A stretch of DNA of 64,000 bases from Gerris lacustris (taxonomy: Eukaryota > Arthropoda > Insecta > Hemiptera > Gerridae): the NCBI GenBank assembly GCA_951217055.1, contig OX578286.1, positions 14,223,050 through 14,287,049 of the forward strand, written 5' to 3'. Shown here one piece after another: positions 33,046 through 46,161 of this stretch (its first letter is position 1; every line of letters starts with the position of its first letter). The notes under the pieces were generated by a model. The model made no database searches and was not told where the DNA came from. It saw only the letters and a list, made by a program, of their open reading frames with translations. The position numbers and the translations under genes were made by a program.

Positions 33046-34329
33046 ATTTAATTTGATTTAAAATATAAAATAAATTTAAATAAGGAATATTAAAATCAAA
33101 AAAGGGCATCATACCCTCCAATATACCCGGGTTTGATACCCTCCAATTTCATTGCAAATTTTACTTGATCAGGGTTGGTATGAAAATTAGACAAAGGAAT
33201 ATTGTCTTCTGTAAATGGAAATGATAATATATCCATTAGCCTAATTCAAAGGAACTCGCACTTCTGTACATAAAAGTGATAGTGTCACTTTGTCTCAATA
33301 ATTACTTAGTATAAGCGATATCACTTTTATTTACACAGAAGTGTGAAATTTCGTTGTACCAAAGTACTTTAAACTAAATATCACTCTATTAATACTTACG
33401 GAGGTACTCAAATAAAGTTTTCCCTCATATCTCCTATTTTACTTTAGTACCATCTTTTTTGGGAAGGGTACTAAACTGCAAAAATAGTGCATAGAAAATT
33501 ACTATAAATTAATCATTTTCTTTAATGGTAAAATATTTTCAATTAAAAGGAAAATATAATTTAAAATTATTCTCTAAGAATCTATTATTTTATAATACGT
33601 ACATCTTTGGTCACATAAAAATTAAAAAAATACTTTTTAAAAAAATGAAAAGTTGTGAAACATGGCTCATTTTATCGGGCTTGTAGAGCTCCTTGTAAAT
33701 CATTTCTCCTTTTTGAGTTCTCGGTCCGGAGTACCTGATTTGAGACAAAGTTGGGCTAAACTATAGCTTTTTTTTGACATTTTCATGTTTAGGCTGTGCT
33801 ACATAATTCGAAAAGTGTTACTAAAATAAAACGTTATCCGGTGTATCAAGGAGTTAGAAAGGTATAGGAGGTGTGCACAGTCTGTCTCCAGCTGTTGGGC
33901 CTCCCTCCACCGCACGTCATAGGGCCGAAGAAAGTCGAAATGATTTATACGTGTGACAGGGAGATAGGAAAGTACAGGAGGTTGCCATCAACTCTCAGCC
34001 CTCTCGGCCTACCTAGTACGAAGGCATATTAACAATTCGTAGAAGGCGGGCTGGCGCCTTTGAATTCAGTCGTATGTAATCAAGCCGTGGCAGTGCCGGT
34101 GTGGAGATAAGAATAAAAATTATCTTCCAACTACTTTTATCAATTACTTGAATAAATTACCAATTTTTTTCATTTTATGTCGGTAATTTACGCAGAGCGC
34201 AAACATGAAAATGTCTCACTGTCTTGTGGACTCGTATGCAAGAAGTATTTTATTATTTCTAGAGTTTTTCACCCTTCTTTAGCAAAATGAAAAATCTGTT
34301 TTATCATGAGCTAATATATTTTAAATAAT
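33046..34329. other. Spacer after L5, no gene seen
   Basis: It contains a segment with TGATAGTGTCACTTTGTCTC that recurs after L11 and L13, so it is part of the duplicated intron side of type B exons. The part at 33780-34100 is less AT-rich and unidentified. Confidence 0.45.
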
Positions 34330-34980
34330 AAAAAATCTTTCCACTATCCTTACTATCCTTTGGTTTTGAATTCTCTATGCCTTGGATCTCTCTAACTTCT
34401 TATCTTGCTCTTTCCATTGACATCGCCAGCCGAAATAAACGTTAAATTTCTATTTTTCCTCCACGATCATTCTCTCCATCTAGCAACCATTCTCTAATTT
34501 CTATTTCAAATTTTGTGAAATTTATTCCTACTGCAAATCTGTCCCTCATTCTCTCCTCTACCCCTTCTTCATAATTACAAATATCACACAATGATTTTAG
34601 TCTATTTGTAAATTCTAAAAAATCTCTCAACCTCCTTTCAAAGACTCCTCTCAGACTTAAATCTTGCACTAAAAATTGTTACATTCGGTTTATAAACTTT
34701 ATTAAAACTATGTTTAATGCTTTCGTGTCAATCAATTGGTTAAAATAAAATGGTTTGATGGTTCTTGAAGCCCTACAAAAGCCAACAGAAGGTCTCTGCG
34801 AGCTTCTTCATTTACCCTGTCTAAGTTTCTTAGTTCCTTAATTTGACAAATTTTCTTAAATTGTTCAGTATATTCTTCCACAATTATGTTTTGTTTTGTC
34901 GAATTCATAAAAATTAAATTTTTCAATTTTAGTGCTTAACAAAATTGAAGTGGTCTTATTCTCTTCTACTTCCCCCACCT
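34330..34980 (-). pseudogene. Gypsy-like gag relic, best copy
   Basis: Two minus-strand stretches belong together: 34926-34732 with VEEYTEQFKKICQI and EEARRDLLLAFVGL, and 34669-34442 with FTNRLKSLCDICNY and ERMRDRFAVGI. The second block fits the end of the gag domain (LxxLxxxCxF, then LRDRFVxG) of gypsy-type retrotransposons. A frame break lies between them and no pol follows. Confidence 0.55.
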
Positions 34981-34999
34981 CATCTCATGCATTCCTTCA

Positions 35000-35468
35000 A
35001 TATCATGTTTTTTTTGTTTTTTTTTTTTATTTCGGTCGCCAATGCAGAATATGCTCACAAGATAACTATATTATATTTCACATTATATAATTATGATAAT
35101 AAGTAATAATATTATAATAAATATATTAAAAATTCAGAGACACCCAGAACTGGTATCAACATTGAAGTTATTATTTTATTTTTCTCTTATAGGATTTTGT
35201 TCCATTTAGTAAAAGTACCTTTAGTAATTAAAATTGACTCCTTTTAGTTATCAAAGCTTTTAAAACAAAGGCAAAGTATTATCTGAATATTTTATTTGAA
35301 GGTGGGATCGAAGCGCCCACTTTCCCCTCTCACACTATGTTAATGGAACGAGAAGTATTATTATTGGTTATTATTTCAGCTGCTATATCAATATATTAAC
35401 AGCCCATACAATAATTTATCATTTAAATAAATTTATATTTTTCATTCATGATAAAGTAAATGAAAGAA
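35000..35468 (+). promoter_or_regulatory. Upstream region of L6 (L5/L6 leader type)
   Basis: 35000-35400 is a near copy of 30830-31360. A leader with TTTTCATTCATGATAAAGTAA then runs to the ATG. The leader common to L7 and most other exons is absent. An ATG at 35460 is in frame, but 35469 fits all paralogues and was chosen as the start. Confidence 0.45.
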
Positions 35469-36362
35469 ATGAATTTAAAATCATACTTCAAAATTTATTC
35501 CCAATGTCACAGTGAAATAGACTCACTTAAATCGTTATTTTACTTATTAAAACTTGAGATGTTTCCGATCAATACGGATCTTGAATATTCGAGAAGAAAG
35601 TTGGTCTATTCCTTGTTCTATTTGAATATCAATGCTCTTGTTTTAATCTCTTTTTTATATTTTACAATGAATAACTTTTTACACACTTTTCTCAGAGATT
35701 CTTTTCAAATAAGCGCCATATCCTTTCAATTATCCACTTTGGTATATTTATCTTGGTTTAATTCATTGCTGAATTGTTTGTTATCTCGTAGTATCTTTAG
35801 AATTTATCGACATCTTCGTCAAATAAGAATGTATTTAAATCGAATCCAAATATTCATTATTTTCAACATGAATATGTTCATTGTAAGAATAGTTCACTTA
35901 TTTATTTTCTGCACTTTTAAATTTTTTACTGCGTTAAAATATATCTTTAATATTTATGACATTTTAATATTTTTTATACGAGTTCATTCTATAATTCGTT
36001 TACAACTTTCCTATGAATTATTCGATTCGATTATAAACATTATAAAAATGTATTTAGATTTTTTTAATAAATTATTGAAAAACCCAAATTTTAATGTTTC
36101 TAGAAGAAATAGATTTCAAATAATTTTAAATTTTATTGATAACTTATTCAAATTGAATTCAGATATTATTGTATCATTTGGAATTCAAATTTTCCTAATA
36201 ACATTTCTCTATTCTCTTTTTGTTTTTACTAATTTGTATATAATTTATTTAACAAATAATCTAAAATTGATACTTGAAAAATTAAGTTTAATTATGAGTA
36301 TATTATATTCTATGACCATAGTTTTATCAGTTATAATATCTATCTCTCGATTAACATATAAG
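35469..36362 (+). CDS. Gustatory receptor-like exon L6 (TM1-6), type B
   Basis: Encodes 298 residues to AAG|GTAAGT; unspliced reading stops at 36374. The N-terminus MNLKSYFKIYSQCHSEIDSL is shared with L5 and relic L4. The second half, from about residue 120 (NRIQIFIIF), is almost identical at DNA level to L8, including a one-codon deletion that leaves SDIIVSFGIQ where other exons have SDISVVSFGIQ. The six hydrophobic segments are kept and no lesion is seen. Confidence 0.72.
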
Positions 36363-36754
36363 GTAAGTATTTAAATTATAAATAATAAAATAAATTTAAA
36401 TAATGAGTATTATCAACGATACATCACTTAATAGAATGCGAGGAGTATAGGCAAGATAGAAGAGAAGGTGGAATGGAGAACGGAATGGAAGAATTCAAAA
36501 GTAAAGCTGGAAAGAAAAAGATAAAAGAGTTTCTTGAAAGTGAACATATACAATAAAATTTAAAGACAATTTTAGTATACCCGCCAATGGCCCTGGCAGT
36601 CGACGCGGAGGGGAAAAAAAAAAGAAAAAAAAAGAGTATTATAATCAGAAAAGGGCATTACTTTAGTTTGGTACCCTCCTATTTCATTCTTTCATTTTTT
36701 ATCAAAATTATATTTTTTTTCCAACACAATACTTTCTCCTTATATCCTATCTAT
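36363..36754. other. Intron-side spacer after L6
   Basis: After the donor, a short segment with AAAAGAGTATTATAATCAGA and AAAGGGCATTACTTTAG recurs after most type B exons, which shows that the duplicated units include sequence downstream of the exon. Confidence 0.5.
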
Positions 36755-37450
36755 ATATATAAAAATGGATGTTTGTTTGTTTGTGATTTATAGACTTCAA
36801 CGCCGTTTGACTGATCGCCATGAAAGTTGGCTCATACATGTATTTTTTTCATGAAGAAGGATTATATGATTTCAAAATATAAATTTTGGTACACAGGGGT
36901 TCAGGCTATGGGGTACGAAAGTCAAAATTGTATAAATTCTTCATGATGCATGTCGTTGGAAAGCTCTTTCTTTAAGAGTAAATTAATTGTTCTTATGTAC
37001 ACTTTTGTCATATTTTCATGTAATAGGGAGGTAATAGGAAAAACGGAAAGAAATGTTTTTTAATTAAAAATCATAAATATTACTATTTTTGATCCGATTT
37101 GATTGAACATTTTTTGTGTACATATAGTAGGTATTTTTGGGTACAAATGGTACCTAATGTATGTTTTAAGTTCAGGTTTAAATGGTAAAAATATTGTATA
37201 CCCTTCATGATGCATAATAGGGATGTTGTTGGAAAGCTCTTTGAGAGTACAGTATAATTGTTGTTACATACACTTCTGTCATATAAGAGCGGAGTAAAAT
37301 GGAAAAGCAGGAGAAAAAATGTTTTTAATTAAAAAAATAAAATTAAGAGCGGAGTAAAATGGAAAAGCAGGGGAATAAATGTTTTTAATTAAAAATTAAA
37401 ATCCATGTTTTTCCCATGGTCAACTATTTGTTGCTTGCTCCTGAGTAGGA
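36755..37450. mobile_element. Helitron-like 5' portion
   Basis: It begins TCTATATATATAAAAATGG, then a TTGTTTGTTTGTGATTTATA block and GCCATGAAAGTTGGCTCATA, like many insect Helitron-derived repeats. Internal blocks such as TTGGAAAGCTCTTT are shared with the element at 52267-53346. A 3' CTAG end could not be fixed. The internal TAAGAGCGGAGTAAAATGG block is tandemly repeated near 37280 and 37345. Confidence 0.45.
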
Positions 37451-37619
37451 ATTCCAAAAACTCTGTACATCTACACCAAATCAGAAAACGAAAAATATTG
37501 TTTATCCACTCGTGATATGCTAATAATTAGCATTAGTTTAATAATATAGCTAATGGAATAGTGAATAATATTGTTCATTCATATGAATTATTAAAACAAT
37601 AAAAAATAAAATGTATATA

Positions 37620-37936
37620 CAGTAGAACCTCGATTATCCAAACTAATTGGGACCAGAGGTGGGTCGGATAATCGAAAAGTTCGGATAATGGTTCATTAAA
37701 AAAAGAAAAAAATATATTAAGTATACAATGCTTATTTTAAAGGTAGATATATTTAGAAAATAAAAATTATATACATATGTAAAACAACACATTATATTAC
37801 ATTTTTCACAAGTAGGATTGAAAAAATCATGAATTTATCTTATCTGTTTCATCCTCATCAAGGTGGTGAGTACTCTAACCACCTTACTGGTGGTGAGTTT
37901 GGATAATAGAGGGTTCGGATAATTGAGGTTCTACTG
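37620..37936. mobile_element. Pogo/Tigger-like MITE
   Basis: The left end CAGTAGAACCTCGATTATCC follows TA. The right end GGATAATTGAGGTTCTACTG is its inverse with one change. This terminal sequence is characteristic of pogo/Tigger elements. There is no transposase. The right-hand TA is not kept. Confidence 0.75.
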
Positions 37937-37987
37937 TGCTTCATTATATATTTATACCAATAAAAATTATGGAATCTGCAAGGGAAA

Positions 37988-38967
<980 letters not shown>

Positions 38968-39873
38968 ATGAATTTCTGGACAAACTTTAAAAAATATTTC
39001 CAATTTCACACTGAAAAAGACTGTCTTAAACCTTTATTATATTTATTAAAATTTGAAATGTTTCCAATCAATACGGATCTTGAATATTCAAGAAGAAAAT
39101 TGGTCTATTCCTTGTTCTATTTGAATCTATTTGGTCTTCTATTAATCTCATTTTCATATGTCACAATGAATAAATGGTTAGATATTATCATTGGGAATTC
39201 GTTTCCCTTTCAAAGAAAAGCTATATTTTTTCAACTGAACGCACTAGTGGTTATAGCTTGGTTCATTTCATTGTTGAATTGTATTTTATCTCAAAGTATC
39301 TTCAGAGTTTTTCAACATCTTAGACAAATAAGAGTGCTTCTAAATCGAATCAATTTATTTATTATATTGAATATGAATATGTTCTTAATTAGAATTGGAT
39401 CTTGGTTTATTCTTTACATTGTTAGTTTTTTATTCATGTCTTCAACTTATTTATCAAATTTTAACTTTTTTTTATTGTCTACTTTACAATTTTATTCTGT
39501 CACTCGCCTACAATTGTCCTACGAATTATTTAATTCGGTTATAAATATTATTAAAATGAATTTAGACTTCATCGATAAATTTGTGAAAAATTCAAATTTT
39601 AACGTTAATAATAGAAGAAGATTTCAAATAATTTTAAATTCTATCGATAACTTATTCAAATTGAATTCAGATATTAGTATTGAATCATTTGGAATTCAAA
39701 TTTTCTTAATAATATATCTCTATTCTCTATTTCTTTTTCTTCATTTATATATGACCTATTTGATTCGTAATTTACCATTTAATATGGAAATATTAAGTGT
39801 TCTTATGGGCTTACTGTATGCAGTAACCATAGTTTTGGCAGTTATAACGTCTATTTCTCGTTTATATAATAAG
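38968..39873 (+). CDS. Gustatory receptor-like exon L7 (TM1-6), type A
   Basis: Encodes 302 residues to AAG|GTAAAG; unspliced reading stops at 39888. Type A marks are MNKWLDIIIGNSFPFQRKA and FQLNALVVIAWFISLLNC, and a TM6 block with LLYAVTIVLAVITSISRL. The FGIQIFLIIYLYSL motif opens TM5. Relic L3 and exon L1 are its closest relatives in the middle part (ALVVI, then FMSSTYLS in TM4). All six segments are intact. Confidence 0.73.
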
Positions 39874-40690
39874 GTAAAGTTATTTTAAACTATCTATTAT
39901 AAAATATATATTTAATTACATTTTAAACTTGTTCCCCCCTTTATTTTACATCCTAGCAAAGTGGCTGTTATAAGAACATCACCGACATTCAACCCCTTTT
40001 GCTGGGCACTGGCGTCTCATTTTCTTTTGTAAATCTGCAAATCCAATAGAATACTTTGCCTTTTCCCTTCCTTAATTCTAAATGTTGTTCTTTTATTAAT
40101 TGAAATATCTCAAAACTATTCCTACTACTCCTACTAGTACAAGACGGGTAGGACAAACCACTAGTTCGAACCTAGCAATTAGCCATCTTTTAGGCCCATT
40201 TTATTAGCCCTGTGGTAGAGAGTTTCAGCCACTTCACATATCATACCTCTGTACATGTACATTGTACCGCCGAAGCTATTATGGTGTGATCATTAATGAG
40301 CTATTAAATCTGAGCATTACGGCGAGGGATCGAACCCACTACCTCATGCCGCCCTTGATTCATTGATTGCTGAGCAGACGTGGTAAGTAATTTAATCTTC
40401 ATGGTCGCTGGCTCTCTTCCATTATCCCCACTATCATTCGGTTTTGAATTTTAATGCTTTCTTGTCAATCATTTGGTTTCATTATAAAAGTTTGATGGAT
40501 CGTTATGCCCTTTAAAAGCCAACAGAAGGTCTCTACAAGCTTCCTCACTAGCCCTGTCTTTTTTTAAGGCCTGTTTGTGTTGATTAAAAATTAATAACTC
40601 ACTAATTGAGTCACACTTCAAATAACACTTGATCAAAATGTTCATTTTATCCTAATTAAGTAAGCGTATTAACATCTAAAATAAATTAGT
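39874..40690. repeat. Duplicated segment between L7 and L8, with SINE and gag relic
   Basis: From CTTGTTCCCCCCTTTATTTT near 39926, this segment is nearly identical to 42385-43165 downstream of L8. It includes a tRNA-derived SINE (about 40110-40430, minus) and a short gag relic (about 40430-40660, minus) with GCCAACAGAAGGTCTCTAC. The same SINE in both copies means that it was inserted before the duplication. Confidence 0.7.
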
Positions 40691-41119
40691 ATTTAAAGTA
40701 ATTTAGATTAAGATCTTAATGAACTGTCTCAGTGATATGATTAAAAATATTAAATTAAATCGTGGCATGGAAGTATAATACATAATAGTAATAATATTAT
40801 GACATAGAATCATGACACTTAATCATGGATTTCATTGTAATTTAACATAGAAATGTGACCACATAATAATAAAAATTTTATACACATAATATATATAATA
40901 AAAGGGATTTAACTAAGTATTTAACAAAAATTATTATTAATAAACAAGACGTTAGATTCCTGACAAATTAGTTGTAAAAATGATGACAGTGTAACATATA
41001 ATTTTGACTTATATATGTGATGATAACACACCATTATATCCTGTTTGGGAACAATTGGGGAACTGTTGGGAGACCATATTACTTTCAACATAGAAATTTA
41101 ATTAAGAAAGAAGCACAAT
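40691..41119 (+). promoter_or_regulatory. Upstream module of receptor exon L8 (short form)
   Basis: The palindrome is at 40707-40720, only about 400 bp before the ATG, because the TA-repeat and GTCCTTATA parts are missing. Some TGACAT-like motifs remain near 40800. The leader reads GACCATATTACTTTCAACAT and CATAGAAATTTAATTAAG. Confidence 0.5.
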
Positions 41120-42013
41120 ATGAATTTATGGACAAACTTTAAAAAATATTTCCAATTTCACAGTGAGAAAGACTGTCTTAAACCTTTATTATACTTATTA
41201 AAATTTGAAATGTTTCCAATCAATACAGATCTTGAATATTCAAGAAGAAAGTTGGTCTATTCGTTATTCTATTTGAGTATCAATGCTCTTGTTATAGTCT
41301 CTATTTCATATTTTATAATGGATAACTTTTTACTCACTTTTCTCCGAGATTCTTTTCAAATAAGCGCCGTATCGTTTCAATTATACGCTATGATGGGTTT
41401 ATCTTGGTTTAATTCATTGCTGAATTGTATTTTATCCCAAAGTATCTTAAGAATTTATCGACATCTTCGTCAAATAAGAATGTATTTAAATCGAATCCAA
41501 ATATTCATTATTTTCAACATGAATATGTTCATTGTAAGAATAGTTCACTTATTTATTTTCTGCACTGTTAAATTTTTTATTGCGTTAAAATATATCTTTA
41601 ATATTTATGACATTTTAATATTTTTTATACGAGTTCATTCTATAATTCGTTTACAACTTTCCTATGAATTATTCGATTCAATTATAAACATTATAAAAAT
41701 GTATTTAGATTTTTTTAATAAATTATTGAAAAACCCAAATTTTAATGTTTCTAGAAGAAATAGATTTCAAATAATTTTAAATTTTATTGATAACTTATTC
41801 AAATTGAATTCAGATATTATTGTATCATTTGGAATTCAAACTTTCCTAATAATATTTCTCTATTCTCTTTTTGTTTTTACTAATTTGTATATAATTTATT
41901 TAACAAATAATCTAAAATTGATAGTTGAAAAATTAAGTTTAATTATGAGTATATTATATTCTATGACCATAGTTTTATCAGTTATAATATCTATCTCTCG
42001 ATTAACATATAAG
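41120..42013 (+). CDS. Gustatory receptor-like exon L8 (TM1-6), type B, mosaic
   Basis: Encodes 298 residues to AAG|GTAAGT; unspliced reading runs on to 42040. The first half has MNLWTNFKKYFQFHSEKDCL and FQLYAMMGLSWFNSLLNC, resembling L11 and L12. The second half from about residue 120 is nearly identical to L6, with the same missing codon before FGIQ. The break between the two affinities lies about 41460-41520. This pattern is what gene conversion or unequal crossing-over within the exon would leave. No lesion is seen. Confidence 0.72.
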
Positions 42014-43164
42014 GTAAGTATTCAATTAAGTTATTCATAATTTAAATACTTACCTTATATAATAAATTTAATAAAATAAATTTAAATAATGAGTATTATA
42101 ATCAGAAAAGGGCATTACTTTAGTTTGGTACACTCCTATTTCATTTTTTCGTTTTTCATCAAAAATTTTTTTTTTCCAACACAATACTTTCTCCTTATAT
42201 CCTATCTATATATATAAAAAGTCCAGTCATGCACCATGACTTAATGAGCGAATTTTCAAAGAAATCTGCTTATAATTGGCTTATGATAATATAGGAAAAT
42301 TTTGGTTTAGAATTTGCATGGGTGAAAAAAAATTTGGTACACAGGGGTAAAGTTATTTTAAACTATCTATTATAAAATATATTTAATTAAATTTTAAACT
42401 TGTTCCCCCCTTTATTTTACAACCTAGCAAAGTGGCTGTTTTAAGAACATCACCGATTGCAACCCCTTTTGCTGGGCACAGGTGTCTCATTTTCTTTTGT
42501 AAATCTGCAAATCCAATAGATTACTTTGCCTTTTCCCTTCCTTAAATCTAAATGTTGTTCTTTTATTAATTGAAATATCTCAAAACTATTCATACTACTC
42601 ATACTAGTACAAGACGGTTAGGACAAACCACTAGTTGGAACCTAGCAATTAGCCATCTTTTAGGCCCATTTTATTAGCCCTGTGGTAAAGAGTTTCAGCC
42701 ACTTCACACATCATACCTCTGTACTTGTACATTGTACCACTGAAGTGATTATGGTGTGATCATTAATGAGCTATATAAATCTGAGTATTACGGCGAGGAA
42801 TCGAACCCACTACCTCATGCCGCCCTTGATTCATTGATGGCTGAGAAGACGTGGTAAGTAATTTAATCAACATGGTTCGCCGGCTCTCTTCCATTATCCC
42901 CACTATCATTCGGTTTTGAATTTTAATGCTTTCTTGTCAATCATTTGGTTTCAATATAAAAAAGTTTGATGGATCGTTATGCCCTTTAAAAGCCAACAGA
43001 AGGTCTCTACGAGCTTCCTCACTAGCCCTGTCTTTTTTTAAGGCCTGTTTGTGTTGATTAAAAATTAATAACTCACTAATTGAGTCACACTTCAAATAAC
43101 ACTTGATCAAAATGTTCATTTTATCCTAATTAAGTAAGCGTATTAACATCTAAAATAAATTAGT
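42014..43164. repeat. Duplicated segment between L8 and L9, with SINE and gag relic
   Basis: It starts with the type B intron-side block, then a fragment with TCTATATATATAAAAAGTCC (Helitron-like start) near 42208. From 42345 a near copy of 39875-40690 follows, including the SINE at about 42590-42895 and a gag relic at 42890-43135, minus strand (EEARRDLLLAF). Confidence 0.68.
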
Positions 43165-43702
43165 ATTTAAAGTAATTTAGATTAAGATCTTAATGAACTG
43201 TCTCAGTGATATGATTAAAAATATTAAATTATATCGTGCCATGGAAATATAATACATAATTGTAATAATATTATGACATAGAATCATGACACTTAATCAT
43301 GGATTTCATTGTCATTTAACATAGAAATGTGACCACATAATAATAAAAATGTTATACACATAATATATGTAATAAAAGGGATTTAACTAAGTATTTAACA
43401 AAAATTATTATTAAAAAACAAGACGTTAGATTCCTGACAAATTAATTGTAAAAATGACAACAGTGTAACATATAATTTTAAATTATAAATGTGATGATAA
43501 CACAACATTATATCCTGTTTGGGAAATATGACAATCTCTTGACAATATCTAACGTACAATTCATTATAATTATGGTATATTTGTGGTCTTATGACTTATT
43601 ATTTATTACTACATATTAAATACATTTTTTTTGCCATTATTAAATAATACAAGAGACTATATTACTTTCAGCATAGAAATTTAATTAAAAAATAAGCACA
43701 AT
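43165..43702 (+). promoter_or_regulatory. Upstream module of receptor exon L9
   Basis: The palindrome ATTAAGATCTTAAT is at 43181-43194. Motifs such as ATTATGACATAGAATCATGA follow near 43270. The leader ends with GACTATATTACTTTCAGCAT and CATAGAAATTTAATTAA before the ATG. 43165-43545 is a near copy of the L8 module, which shows one recent duplication step. Confidence 0.55.
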
Positions 43703-44605
43703 ATGAATTTGTGGACAAACTTTAAAAGATATTTTCAATTTCACACTGAAAAAGACTGTCTTAAATCTTTATTATACTTATTACAATTTGAAATGTTTCC
43801 AATCAATACGGATCTTGAATATTCAAAAAGAAAAATGTTCTATTCCTTGTTCTATTTGAATCTAACTGGTCTTGTATTTATCTTATTTTCATATGTTACA
43901 TTGAATAAATTGTTAGATATTATGATTGGGAATACGTTTCCCTTTCAAAGAAAAGCTATATTTATTCAACTATACGCACTAGTGGTTATATCTTGGTTCA
44001 TTTCATTGCTGAATTGTATTTTATCTCAAAGTATCTTCAGAGTTTTTCAACATCTTAGTCAAATAAGAGTGCATCTAAATCGAATAAATTTATTTATTAT
44101 TTTGAATATGAATATGTTCTTTATTAGAATTGGATCTTGGTTTATTCTTATTATTATTAGTTTACCCATGTCTTTGATCCAATTATCGAATATTAACTTT
44201 ATTTTATTGTCTTATGTACAATTTTATTCAGTCACTCGTCTACAATTGACTTATGAATTATTCAATTCGGTTATAAACATTATTAAAATTAATTTAGACT
44301 CTTTAAATAAATGTTTGAAAATCACTAATTTTAACATTAATAATAGAAGTAGATGTCAAATAATTTTAAATTCTATTGATAACTTATTCAAATTGAATTC
44401 AGATATTAGTATTGAATCATTTGGCTTTCAAATTTTCTTAATAATATATCTCTTTTCTCTTTGTGTTTTTCTTCATTTGTATGCTTTTTATTTGATGTGT
44501 AATGTATCAACAAAAATAGATGCAACTAGTGTACTTATAGGGTTACTGTATGCAGTAACCATAGTTTTGTCAGTTATAACGTCTATTTCTCGATTATCTA
44601 ATAAG
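43703..44605 (+). CDS. Gustatory receptor-like exon L9 (TM1-6), type A
   Basis: Encodes 301 residues to AAG|GTAACC; unspliced reading stops at 44620. It is the sister of L10: they share FILIIISLPMSL in TM3-TM4, INLDxLNKCLKIxNFN in the loop, and a TM5-TM6 link with STKID. The TM5 motif reads FGFQIFL instead of FGIQIFL, and the start of the second loop has LSQIRVHLNRI. The open frame and the intact helices suggest that it is functional. Confidence 0.72.
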
Positions 44606-45364
44606 GTAACCTTACTTTAAACTATCTATTATAAAATGTACTTTCTAATTTAGACTGTAAATAACAGAAAGTTTTTACCAATAAAATTAAGATGTATCAA
44701 AACGATTAAATGACTGTATTAGAGCTATACTAATTATTTATTTAAACAAAAAAGAAAAATACTGCAGCGCATGGGCGAATTTACCCAAAACAGAAGGGGG
44801 ATGGGGGAGTTTAGTGCAGGAGATTAGGAGGAGGGGGTGCTATGTAATATAATTTTTTAACAGTATTTTGCGAGGATTAAATGCCAATTTTCTATATGGT
44901 CTTTTATTTTAAAGTACAAATATTCAATCTTAGTTCAGTTTACAAAAGAAAATTGCGGAACTTAATCAGAAAGTTTTTCTAAATGGCATAGCTTTTCACT
45001 GATGTTTGAAAATGAAAATACATTTTAGGACTTCGCCATCCTGTTTCTTGCATTCCTTTGACATCTCATTCTTTTTTATCCTTGTCACTGTATAGATTAT
45101 CATTACAATATAATTACATTATAGAAATATTATAATGATGCAGTCTTTTAAACATTAAAAATTATCTGAAGAGCAAAAAAAATTAAATCCAAAGCAACGG
45201 GGATAATGTCTTATATAGACAAGTTTTTTCTTATAGCATGTTTGTGTTGGTTAAAAATTAATAACTCACTAATTGAGTCACACTTCAAATAACACTTGAT
45301 CAAAATATTCATTCTATTCTAATTAAGTAGTGTGTAAACATCTTAAATAATTTAGTATTAGCTT
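44606..45364. repeat. Spacer after L9, duplicated after L10
   Basis: An intron-side block with AACTATCTATTATAAAATGT and ACAGAAAGTTTTTACCAATA recurs after L10 (47080-47160). A fragment with GGGGGAGTTTAGTGCAGGAG follows, present again at 47291. No gene is seen. A block with AGCAACGGGGATAATGTC near 45195 recurs at 48612, 56150 and 58184. Confidence 0.55.
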
Positions 45365-46161
45365 TTTAATTTAAAGTAATTAATACTAAGATCTTAATGA
45401 ACTAGCATTCTATTATTAATAATTAATTATTTATGAATATTTATGTGCGTGTGTGTGTGTGGTTTCTTTTGTTATTTTTACAGTAGTTACAGTATGCTAT
45501 GTGTGTTTTTTCATTAAAATTTGATTTTTATACTATTTAAATTACTTTTAAGGACTTCACCCCTCTTTTAACCCCTTTTTATAAACATCCCTCTTCATGT
45601 TGTGTTGTCCTTATATGTTGAAAATACCTTGTAAAAGCATGACATAACGTAGTAATAACATTGTGACATAAATGTGACACCCTTATGCTGCAAAGACTTG
45701 ACTTATAATCGTGACATGATGTAATAGCATTATATGACCTGAAATTGTGACATAGAATCATGATACATAATCATGATTTCATTTTCATTTAACATTTGAC
45801 TTGGAAATATGACCACATGATGATATGGTTTTATGTTACGCATATATATCCAAACTTGTTATTAAGAAAACAAGATGGGTCTACAGAAGTTAGATTTCTG
45901 ATATATTAATTATATAAATGACGACAGTATGTCATAAAATCTTGACTTATAAATGTGATGATATTATGACTATGTGAACATGAAATGCGGGAATCTCTTT
46001 ACAATATTTATTGTACTATTCAAGATATGGTAAATGTGTTATCTTATGACCTATTATTTATAATTACACATTAATTAATCATTATTTGTTGCCAGTATTA
46101 AATAATACAAGTGACCATATTAATTTCCACATAGAAATTTAATTAAGGAATAAGCAACAAC
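45365..46161 (+). promoter_or_regulatory. Upstream module of receptor exon L10
   Basis: A one-base variant of the palindrome, ACTAAGATCTTAAT, is at 45385-45398. Next come a short TG repeat, the GTTGTCCTTATATGTTGAAA block, TGACAT motifs near 45640-45750, and the leader GACCATATTAATTTCCACAT with CATAGAAATTTAATTAAG. It is closely related to the L11 module. Confidence 0.55.

Noticed and set aside
42937..43119. Small minus-strand gene upstream of L9
   Set aside because: The frame combines a gag relic with flanking DNA; its copy at 40480-40660 and related copies elsewhere do not keep the frame.
46080..46110. Acceptor of an upstream 5' UTR intron (TTGCCAG) in front of the receptor leader
   Set aside because: It is present before L2, L10 and L11 but not before L9 (TTGCCATT), and is absent before L12, L13 and L15, so it is not a conserved splice site.
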